Source: an uncultured Bacteroidales bacterium
GTDB taxonomy: Bacteria; Bacteroidota; Bacteroidia; Bacteroidales; Bacteroidaceae
Direction of reading: 5' to 3'
Length of the DNA: 64,000 nucleotides
Assembly: GCA_945836755.1 (NCBI GenBank)
Contig: CAMAMB010000004.1
Span: 1 to 64,000, forward strand
This document shows positions 57,158 through 64,000 of this stretch, piece by piece. The translations under genes were made by a program, and so were the position numbers. Positions within the stretch are counted from its first letter, which is position 1, and each line of letters starts with the position of its first letter. The notes under the pieces were generated by a model. That model did no database searches and was not told the origin of the DNA. It saw only the letters and a list, made by a program, of their open reading frames with translations.

Positions 57158-57640
57158 CTATACTCTCTCTATTAAGGCTACGGCATAGGCAGAAATGCCT
57201 TCTTGACGGCCGGTAAAGGCAAGACCCTCCGTCGTAGTGGCCTTGATACTTACATCCACATCGTCAACCACGAGGAGAGGCGACAGGGTGCGTTGCATGT
57301 GAGGAATGTGAGGATTGAGCTTTGGACGCTCTGCACATATCGTGGCGTCAACATTACCGACCTTCCACCCTTTGCTACGCAGCAGGTCGACTGTCTGCCG
57401 GAGAAGGATCTTGCTATCTATACCTTCAAACTCTGAGGACGTATCGGGGAAATGGAAACCTATATCCCGTAACCCCGCAGCCCCAAGAAGGGCGTCACAG
57501 ATGGCATGAATGAGCACATCGGCGTCGCTATGACCAAGAAGGCCCATGGTATGAGGAATTTCTATGCCGCCAAGGACAAGACGGCGGTCGGTGACAAGGC
57601 GATGGACATCGTACCCCATGCCTACGCGGATATTGGCCAT
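57158..57640 (-). CDS. ispF: 2-C-methyl-D-erythritol 2,4-cyclodiphosphate synthase
   Basis: Fifth enzyme of the MEP isoprenoid route. 160 residues from the ATG at 57640: MANIRVGMGYDVHRL with the metal-binding Asp-x-His, then GLLGHSDADVLIHAICDALLGAA (second His) and DIGFHFPDTS, and VDATICAERPKLNPHI near residue 103, which is diagnostic. It starts 7 bp after the porV stop, the same adjacency seen in Porphyromonas gingivalis. Confidence 0.97.
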   Translation of the reverse strand: MANIRVGMGYDVHRLVTDRRLVLGGIEIPHTMGLLGHSDADVLIHAICDALLGAAGLRDIGFHFPDTSSEFEGIDSKILLRQTVDLLRSKGWKVGNVDATICAERPKLNPHIPHMQRTLSPLLVVDDVDVSIKATTTEGLAFTGRQEGISAYAVALIERV

Positions 57641-57647
57641 AACTACA

Positions 57648-58802
57648 CTATCGGCGGTTGAACAAGTCGCGAATACCATCCATATCGAAGGAGAGGGACA
57701 CGCGGAAAGTCTGATCTAAGGGGTTGGAAGGCTGAGTAGCCACCACATAACCTGCGTCGACTGCGAGGACGTTGAGACGGAAGCCTGCACCCACCGTGGC
57801 GTATTTGCGGTTGCCCTGCATGACACTCTCATGATGGTAGCCGGCACGCAACGTAAACTTATCATTATACGTATACTCAGCACCTACACTCCACTGAATT
57901 TCTTCAAGTTCGCCCTTGAAACCGCGTTCGCTATCGCCAAACGACTTGAAGATACCCTTGATGCTGGACATATTATAATAGTCACGGTCAAGGCGCTCAT
58001 TATAATCAACATCGTCTTCATCCACACGCTGAAGAGGCATAGACGGCACGAGAAGCTTATTGGCATCAGCCGAGATGCTGATACGGTTATACTCATTGAG
58101 TGGAACCATATAGCTGAGGCCTAGGCGAAGATTGGTGGGTATGAAATAAGAGCGGTCGTCGCCGTAACTAATCTTGCTGCCCACGTTACTGATATTGAGA
58201 CCCCATGCCAACTGACACTCACGCGCCCCCATCATAAGATAAGTATTGTAATAGACACTGAGGTCGGCTGCGAAGGCAGAGCCAGGCTCTGTACTATCGT
58301 CATAGTGGCCGGTGATGTCGGAGTAAATATAGCGCAAGCCAACAGAGGCCGAGAACTTTTCACTCAACATACGCGAGTAGGCAGCATCTACACTAAACTC
58401 GTAGGGCTTAACCGTAAGTCCATCTGTCTCGGTAGTCACTTCACCAAGGGTAAAATATCTCACAGAGGCCGACAGCGCCTGATAGTCACCCAGACGAACA
58501 TAGCCGACGGCATTGAGCAAGGCAATGCCCGTAGTCAGCTTACGCAACCACGGGGTGTAGTTAATGGCAAACCCGGCCCGAGATATGGTAAAAGGATATT
58601 TGGCAGGGTTCCAATACTGGGAATGCACGTCAGGATCGGTAGCTGCACCAACATCACCCATACCACCTGCGCGAGCATCAGGAGCTATAGACTGAGATAC
58701 CACTGCCGTACGAACAGGGTTAAACTGGTCACGCACTTCGTCTTCAGCAAAAGTGACTTGGAAGAATAGCGAGCAGAGGGCGAAAAGCAGTATTCTTTTC
58801 AT
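57648..58802 (-). CDS. porV: Type IX secretion outer-membrane protein PorV
   Basis: Outer-membrane 14-strand barrel of the FadL-like fold that shuttles type IX cargo from the translocon to the attachment complex. From the ATG at 58802 (384 residues) a signal peptide (MKRILLFALCSLFFQVTFAE) is followed by SIAPDARAGGMGDVGAATD and SQYWNPAKYPF, signature segments of PorV, and the C-terminus FRVSLSFDMDGIRDLF fits barrel strands. It lies between porU and ispF, the common Bacteroidales order. Confidence 0.93.
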   Translation of the reverse strand: MKRILLFALCSLFFQVTFAEDEVRDQFNPVRTAVVSQSIAPDARAGGMGDVGAATDPDVHSQYWNPAKYPFTISRAGFAINYTPWLRKLTTGIALLNAVGYVRLGDYQALSASVRYFTLGEVTTETDGLTVKPYEFSVDAAYSRMLSEKFSASVGLRYIYSDITGHYDDSTEPGSAFAADLSVYYNTYLMMGARECQLAWGLNISNVGSKISYGDDRSYFIPTNLRLGLSYMVPLNEYNRISISADANKLLVPSMPLQRVDEDDVDYNERLDRDYYNMSSIKGIFKSFGDSERGFKGELEEIQWSVGAEYTYNDKFTLRAGYHHESVMQGNRKYATVGAGFRLNVLAVDAGYVVATQPSNPLDQTFRVSLSFDMDGIRDLFNRR

Positions 58803-58903
58803 GTAAAAATAGAGGTATATATAAGATGGCGCCCGCATGAGCCGGGTGGCTGGCTGCGGCAGCCCTTGTAGGTTAATAACGACTGAATGATCACTTTATT
58901 GCC

Positions 58904-61900
58904 TCAGCGACGAAGTATAATCTTCTTAGTCCCGGTCTCCTTGCCGCCGACAACTGAGCGATAGAAGTAGACGCCTGCGTCAATGGGAGCTCCGGAATAG
59001 TAGCTACGCGGCCAATCAATGGCCACATAAGCCCCTTCTGTCTGTACTGACTTAGACCACACGCACCGACCATACAGATCGTAAACTTCTGTTCGAACCG
59101 TCGTGGGCGAACCGCTGTCATTCTGGAAAGAAGTAATAAACCGGATTGCAGAAGAGGGGGCGTCAGAAAGGGGAGCTGCGTATACGTCAAACGCTTCCGG
59201 CTCAGAACCACGCACCGTAAAATGAAGACGAGTGGTAGTAGAGTTGTCATAGACATCCCACGCTCTAAAATCAATATAATGAGGTCCGGGCGTGAGGTCC
59301 TCCATCGGATACTCGATGAAGCCCTTGGTGTACGACTCATAGTCGAAGCTGAAATAGTCTCCTAACAAGACAGCCTCCGCCGGATTGCCATCGAGCCATA
59401 GCTCCATATCATGTCCCATATTCCCGGACATGGTCAGGACACCCGTTGAGTCATTGATGGTGGCATAGAAAGTGGGCGAAGGCCCAACGATGCCACCATC
59501 CGGAAAGTCGGGATGGTTGAGGTACACATAAATCTCCGGTCCTATAGAATCAGAATACTCTACATTCTCTATGCCGTTGTAACAGAAGCGACTGAAACTA
59601 CCACAGAACTCCTGGGGCATGCTGTCGTTGCTCAGTGCATAGAGTGACAGGAACCCGGGAGCCGTGCTCTGCGGTGTGCTGCGCGGAACAAGAAATTTGA
59701 GATTAAAGCGCCCCCCACTCACACGTACAATACCTTGGAAAAGAGTACGTGTATAGTCTGTGAAGGTAAGAGGAGATGTTCGTGTACAACCATAGCCCTT
59801 GCAGGTGATGGATTGCAAGGGAGTGAAGAGTGTGCCTGATACTTCTCCGTTAAAGGTTTCATCTACAGCCGACGCATCACTCTCACTACAAATATATCCG
59901 CCTATCACAACCTCACTACCCGCTTTTAACTGAGTGAGGGAACTTGAAGACACCGGTGCGCCGTTAATACTATCCACTACAATTCGATTGTCAGGATAGG
60001 CAAGTGCCACCGCAGGGTCACCAAGTAAGACATACTTCATCTTATTGATTGTCTGGTCTACACCTATGGAGGATGTGGTGTTACGTATGAGCTGACACTT
60101 CGTTTCACGCATGACATCACCCAATGTATAACGGCTGCCATCGGCCTTCTTCTCAAAAGCAAATTTTGCTACGCCAAGATTAAGGGCTCGATTATAGTTA
60201 GAGTAAACAGAACGGGTGGAACAGATAACAGCCAAGGCAGGAGACTTGCGATTATAGAGGGCCAATCTACCAAGATCGTCGATGGCTTGGTCGAATGGGG
60301 TAATCTCGCATGAAGCAAACACCCAAAGCGGGCAACCGTTGCCCTTCGAGTTAGCCACATCCTCCGGCATGAGAATAAAGTGCTTGGAAAGGCGCGATGG
60401 ATCACCGTGACCATTATAGTTGAGCCACAAAGCACCCTGCTGCATCACTTGAGTAATCTTAGTACGGGTCTCGGGGTATACGCCACCCTGCGAAGTCTGA
60501 GTCACAGCATAGACGTCGGGGAAGATACGCCGTGTGACAATACCTGAAGGTTTAGAGGTTTCAAGCTGCTTACCTACAGCCTGAGCGTCATTCATATGAA
60601 GATTATCGTCTCCCGAGTCGCCAATCAGCCACACATTATTCTTCCATGCACCTACATACTCCCTGCGCTGATATTTGAGAGAGGTGTCAACAAGATGAGT
60701 AGCAAGAGTCACATCGTGACACAGAAAGCGTCCGACACCCAGGTCTATCTTCTCTATCACAAAGTTATAGCCTTCGTTATCATCAAGATAAGCGAAATAG
60801 TCGTCACTGACATAAGAGTGAAGTGTACCTATAGAATAACCAATGTTCTGATATGACTCCTGATCGTTACGCTCAAAGGCCAGGAGATAGTCATCCGGGT
60901 TGCCACCTTTCCATTCAGCTGTCACCATCCTGTTATCATAAGCACCATCGCCAAAGAGTAAAAGATATTTAGGCGCGTCATCCAAAGTTGCAGCCTTGTC
61001 ATACAACATCTTCAGATAACGTCGATAGGCTGCCACATCAGGCGTACCACTGGAGAACTCATTGTAAATCTGATTGGCACGCACGACCTTAACTCGCAAG
61101 CCCTGAGACTGAGCATGCTCGTCTGCCAAACGTTGAGCCTGAGGTTGCAGTTTACCAGATGAAGGTATGATAATGATATAGTCAAGGTTCGCATCAGCAT
61201 GAAGATCCTGATTGTCAACACTACCTACTATCTCCGGAGAATTATAAGTAGCCTTCGCATCCACGATGATAAATCGGCGATTACCATTATCAGCCTTTGC
61301 CGTCAAGGTGTTGCCACTAAGTGAAGCTTGAAGTTGAGCCACAGGTTCATGCGCATTACCTAATTGCCAGACTTGAGTATGTGCATTGGCATTAGATATG
61401 GTAAGCTCAACCGCTCCATTCATCCCGGTAGTAAAGGGCTTCTTGGTAACAGAAGCATCAAGGCGTTGGGTATAAACAGCATAGAGATAGCCCAAACGAC
61501 CAGTACTGCTTGTCTGAGCTTTCACATCAACGGCATCGTTAGGCGTCAACTGAAACGCCCCGCGATACCCCCTCGCAGATTCTCCTTCTGAGACGGCCGG
61601 AAGTAGAGTTTCGGCAACGACCTCGCCACCTACTGAAAACTGAGCCTTGACTGACGAGGTGGAACTTTGAGCCGACACATCATAATAGACAGTAGCCAAA
61701 TCATCTGTAGAACCAGGCATTGAAAGCCTATACGTATGGCCCGCACCTTGCAAATCGTATTTATCGTAGAAATCTCGTCCACCACCATACCACATAAAGT
61801 CTTTACCATAAATATATGAGTAAGCAGGCACCGTTGACACCGGCTCAAATGAAGTGGTAGCAGTAGGGGCTGCTTCGGACCAGGCGAGGGGTTCTTCACC

Positions 61901-62767
61901 TTCGGTAAGGAAGTAGTAGCTATCGTTAGCGTAAGTATTTACTGTGAGGCCGGTACTGCCATAGCGCAGTAGACCCTCGGCAAAAAACAGCACATCGCCC
62001 TCACGACGATATAATGGCACCTCACAGAGGTCGTCGATGAGACCATCTGCTGTATCGTAGTCAAACTTCTCAGGCAGCAGACGACCACCATAACCATACA
62101 GCTTGACCTTTGAAGGGTTAGAAAACCCCATCTTACGCAACTGACTGTTACTTAGCTGATAAATGCCTTCTTCCTTCACCTTTATCTTCACCCATTTCCC
62201 TACAGCCAACACTGAGTGAGAGGCATAGCGTCCGGTAGAGGAAACGGTCTCCACATACTGCGCCACATTGCGCATAGAAGGCAGGATACGTGGCCCAATA
62301 TTACGGACCTTGAGTTTATAGCTCGTGATGCGTAGCCACTTTCCGTCACGGCATACAACAGGTACAAAGGAGACATCTGCCAATGTCTTCCTACGTGAGA
62401 CGCCTTTAACCACCTGCAAAACAGGCTGTTCAGAAGGTACAAAGCCTTGTTGGCGTAGTTGCCGGACCTCGACTTGAGATAGACGCTCAGTCTCAAGGAA
62501 CTCCAAAGTAATATTAAATGTGTCTGTATCAAGTAAGTGCCCTAACCTCACCTGCTCTTCCACAATGGGAATAGAGGTCTCTGTAATCGGATACTTGATA
62601 GAAGGTATATCCACAAAACCGGAAGTGGTGGCTACTGATTGTGCCGAAGCAATCATTGGGCACAATCCGAGCAGTCCGATTACCGCCGAGCAGGCGAACA
62701 TCCTACGAACACTCACGCGCAACAATAAAATAGAATGGAGAGGAAGTGGCATATAGTGAATAGACAT
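58904..62767 (-). CDS. porU: Type IX secretion sortase PorU
   Basis: 1287-residue C25 (gingipain-fold) Cys protease that removes the C-terminal signal from type IX cargo and joins the cargo to a surface anchor. After an N-terminal signal peptide (ending near IASAQ) a long beta-domain leads to the peptidase: YIIIIPSSGKLQPQAQRLAD, GDSGDDNLHMND, the catalytic His in LNYNGHGDPSRLS and the catalytic Cys in WVFASCEITPFDQ. The last 80 or so residues (RTEVYDLYGRCVWSK, ending GTKKIILRR) form a C-terminal signal-like domain, as PorU itself is sent by the system. A shorter start at 62701 is possible. Confidence 0.94.
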   Translation of the reverse strand: MSIHYMPLPLHSILLLRVSVRRMFACSAVIGLLGLCPMIASAQSVATTSGFVDIPSIKYPITETSIPIVEEQVRLGHLLDTDTFNITLEFLETERLSQVEVRQLRQQGFVPSEQPVLQVVKGVSRRKTLADVSFVPVVCRDGKWLRITSYKLKVRNIGPRILPSMRNVAQYVETVSSTGRYASHSVLAVGKWVKIKVKEEGIYQLSNSQLRKMGFSNPSKVKLYGYGGRLLPEKFDYDTADGLIDDLCEVPLYRREGDVLFFAEGLLRYGSTGLTVNTYANDSYYFLTEGEEPLAWSEAAPTATTSFEPVSTVPAYSYIYGKDFMWYGGGRDFYDKYDLQGAGHTYRLSMPGSTDDLATVYYDVSAQSSTSSVKAQFSVGGEVVAETLLPAVSEGESARGYRGAFQLTPNDAVDVKAQTSSTGRLGYLYAVYTQRLDASVTKKPFTTGMNGAVELTISNANAHTQVWQLGNAHEPVAQLQASLSGNTLTAKADNGNRRFIIVDAKATYNSPEIVGSVDNQDLHADANLDYIIIIPSSGKLQPQAQRLADEHAQSQGLRVKVVRANQIYNEFSSGTPDVAAYRRYLKMLYDKAATLDDAPKYLLLFGDGAYDNRMVTAEWKGGNPDDYLLAFERNDQESYQNIGYSIGTLHSYVSDDYFAYLDDNEGYNFVIEKIDLGVGRFLCHDVTLATHLVDTSLKYQRREYVGAWKNNVWLIGDSGDDNLHMNDAQAVGKQLETSKPSGIVTRRIFPDVYAVTQTSQGGVYPETRTKITQVMQQGALWLNYNGHGDPSRLSKHFILMPEDVANSKGNGCPLWVFASCEITPFDQAIDDLGRLALYNRKSPALAVICSTRSVYSNYNRALNLGVAKFAFEKKADGSRYTLGDVMRETKCQLIRNTTSSIGVDQTINKMKYVLLGDPAVALAYPDNRIVVDSINGAPVSSSSLTQLKAGSEVVIGGYICSESDASAVDETFNGEVSGTLFTPLQSITCKGYGCTRTSPLTFTDYTRTLFQGIVRVSGGRFNLKFLVPRSTPQSTAPGFLSLYALSNDSMPQEFCGSFSRFCYNGIENVEYSDSIGPEIYVYLNHPDFPDGGIVGPSPTFYATINDSTGVLTMSGNMGHDMELWLDGNPAEAVLLGDYFSFDYESYTKGFIEYPMEDLTPGPHYIDFRAWDVYDNSTTTRLHFTVRGSEPEAFDVYAAPLSDAPSSAIRFITSFQNDSGSPTTVRTEVYDLYGRCVWSKSVQTEGAYVAIDWPRSYYSGAPIDAGVYFYRSVVGGKETGTKKIILRR

Positions 62768-62779
62768 AGAGAAGAATAC

Positions 62780-63319
62780 TTATTTGATATTGAATGAGAG
62801 AAGCGTCTCACCTTGATGGGTATAGAAAAGGTGGTCACCGATATGTACCTCAGAGGGCACTTCCTCGGGATGAGGAATTAGCAACAGGTCGCCCTGCCTT
62901 AGTTGGAAGTGAGAAGAAATGTGCTCAATCAACGTATCACAGGTTGGCAGTAGCGATTCAAGAGTACCGGTCATCAACGGTGTCAGGGGCTGCGTCCCTA
63001 ACACCACAGCACTATCAAATCCTATAGCCAAGTCCCATGGTGCTGACTCTGCTTTTAGATTGTCGAGAAGAGGCTGGGCAGTGAAATGGTAAGCCACAGT
63101 AAACTCACTTTGATTATAATATCGATGTGCGAAACGTCGATCAATACTCTTACCAAGCCGGGTGATCTTCAGCGCCACACAAAGCCTCGCCATACAATGC
63201 TCTGCAAAGTCTGGAATAAAGAATGGCTTATTACCAACAAGGAGTGCGGTGTCTGGCAGAGTGGACACTGCATAGCCTTCTGTGGCTTCGGTTGCGGGAT
63301 GGAATAGATAAATGGTCAT
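62780..63319 (-). CDS. FAH-fold family protein next to porU
   Basis: 179 residues from the ATG at 63319, with similarity to the fumarylacetoacetate hydrolase fold (GKSIDRRFAHRYYNQSEFTV and SAPWDLAIGFDSAVVLG resemble the metal-site region). The typical metal ligands (Glu-x-Glu pair) are not clearly present, so catalysis is uncertain. In P. gingivalis a FAH family gene likewise precedes porU, so the neighbourhood is conserved. A T9SS role is only suggested by position. Confidence 0.7.
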   Translation of the reverse strand: MTIYLFHPATEATEGYAVSTLPDTALLVGNKPFFIPDFAEHCMARLCVALKITRLGKSIDRRFAHRYYNQSEFTVAYHFTAQPLLDNLKAESAPWDLAIGFDSAVVLGTQPLTPLMTGTLESLLPTCDTLIEHISSHFQLRQGDLLLIPHPEEVPSEVHIGDHLFYTHQGETLLSFNIK

Positions 63320-63336
63320 GGCGCAGAAGAAAGGGG

Positions 63337-64000
63337 TCAACGGTTAAGGATAAATTTCATACTTACGCCAAAGTTTTGGGTCGTCACCGGATAGGAGCTG
63401 GTAGTTAATAAAGGCTTGTTCATCTGTCGATCATAGTAAGCTGTCAGCGTAAGATACTTACTCAAAGAATAATCTGCGCTGAAACTAATCTGGACAGCCT
63501 TATTGCCACTGGTAGCTTGAGATAACTGAGTGATTATATCCCTATTAAGGGCGCACTGATTACGGAAGGTAATATCTAAACGGAGATTTAAATCGTTGCT
63601 AAATCCTTTGGCATTTGTCACGGTCTCTTGATTTCTTCTACCCCGTGTCCTAACAACACGTTTAGGTGCAAATAGATTTAAACCTACTACTTTATAGCCA
63701 ACACCTATCACATAGTCATTAGAACGTGTCTCTGTAATTTGTTGTGAGGTCATACTGAGAGTTAATACTCGGGTACGCCGTACCTCCATCTTTGCTGTTA
63801 TGTTGTTCTGGAAAGCCATGTCTACGCCTATCAAAGGAGAGAAACTTTCATTGATGCTTACTGTCGATATGTCGTAGGGGCAACTTGGCACAGGCATTCC
63901 AGTAGCCACATCACTCACAAAGCCAAAACCATTCATATATTCCATATATGAGGTATACGAATTATATGAGCCTACAGAATACACGCTCTTATAACCATGA
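63337..64000 (-). CDS. sprA: SprA, type IX secretion translocon (C-terminal part)
   Basis: The window ends inside this gene: only the last 220 or so residues are present and the frame is still open at 64000. SprA is the giant 36-strand outer-membrane pore of the type IX system. The visible part shows alternating strands and the typical ending: KSVYSVGSYNSYTSYMEYMN, VSINESFSPLIGVDMAFQNN, ISFSADYSLSKYLTLTAYYDRQ and TTQNFGVSMKFILNR. Being next to the FAH gene, porU and porV, it completes a type IX cluster. Confidence 0.88.
   Translation of the reverse strand, partial: HGYKSVYSVGSYNSYTSYMEYMNGFGFVSDVATGMPVPSCPYDISTVSINESFSPLIGVDMAFQNNITAKMEVRRTRVLTLSMTSQQITETRSNDYVIGVGYKVVGLNLFAPKRVVRTRGRRNQETVTNAKGFSNDLNLRLDITFRNQCALNRDIITQLSQATSGNKAVQISFSADYSLSKYLTLTAYYDRQMNKPLLTTSSYPVTTQNFGVSMKFILNR

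Overview
The window looks like chromosomal DNA of a Bacteroidota bacterium, order Bacteroidales, most likely a Prevotellaceae-type anaerobe (family level is inference). Supporting signs are the type IX secretion genes sprA, porU, porV and porD, the Na+-pumping NADH dehydrogenase nqrABCDEF, an HU-HIG DNA-binding protein, Porin_10 and DUF4468/DUF4835 families, promoters of the Bacteroidales type (TAnnTTTG with an upstream TTG about 19-20 bases away), and the lack of obvious Shine-Dalgarno sequences. No rRNA, tRNA, CRISPR array, insertion sequence or prophage was recognised. Most of the window is compact core genome with few accessory genes.

Layout. 1-447: no convincing gene. 0.5-4.3 kb (minus): galactose operon galM - sugar permease - galK with its own promoter and terminator. 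4.5-5.8 kb: an NhaC-type antiporter, divergent from nagA. 6.2-11.4 kb (plus): nagA, pyrG, yidC. 11.6-17.8 kb (plus): a secreted S9 peptidase, an MFSD1-like transporter, an outer-membrane porin and a secreted alpha/beta hydrolase, which together look like a peptide-use module. 18.2-30 kb (minus): a NupG-like nucleoside permease, a large Porin_10 protein, a degenerate trypsin-like/TPR protein, recN, porD, coaBC, a DnaQ-type exonuclease and dnaN. 30.7-36.8 kb (minus): nqrFEDCBA (nqrA transcribed first). 37.1-49.7 kb: HU-HIG protein (minus), then a plus-strand housekeeping run with a membrane-anchored protein of unknown function, a MaoC-type hydratase, a YigZ/IMPACT protein, aspS, DUF177, rpmF, fabH, era, der, a small exported protein and htpG. 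49.8-52.1 kb (minus): DUF4468 protein, pyrD and pyrK. 52.7-64 kb (minus): sprA (cut by the window edge), a FAH-fold protein, porU, porV, ispF, an acetyltransferase, a cupin-fused manA, gmd and fcl. This last block joins type IX secretion with GDP-mannose and GDP-fucose supply for surface glycans.

The most unusual signal is non-coding. Four intergenic spots (about 17.84, 30.23, 37.78 and 52.31 kb) carry the same kind of element: a 12-bp terminal inverted repeat GCCATCGTCGCC, a short 7-base linker, then three or five tandem 22-bp units whose core is GGACGRRCGTACASCG and whose remaining bases differ from unit to unit. Two copies also share a right arm of about 115 bp, and one copy is inverted. 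I do not recognise this family. Other points of interest are a textbook sigma-54 promoter in front of htpG, a secreted protease-fold protein that has lost its catalytic His and Ser, and a cupin-manA fusion.
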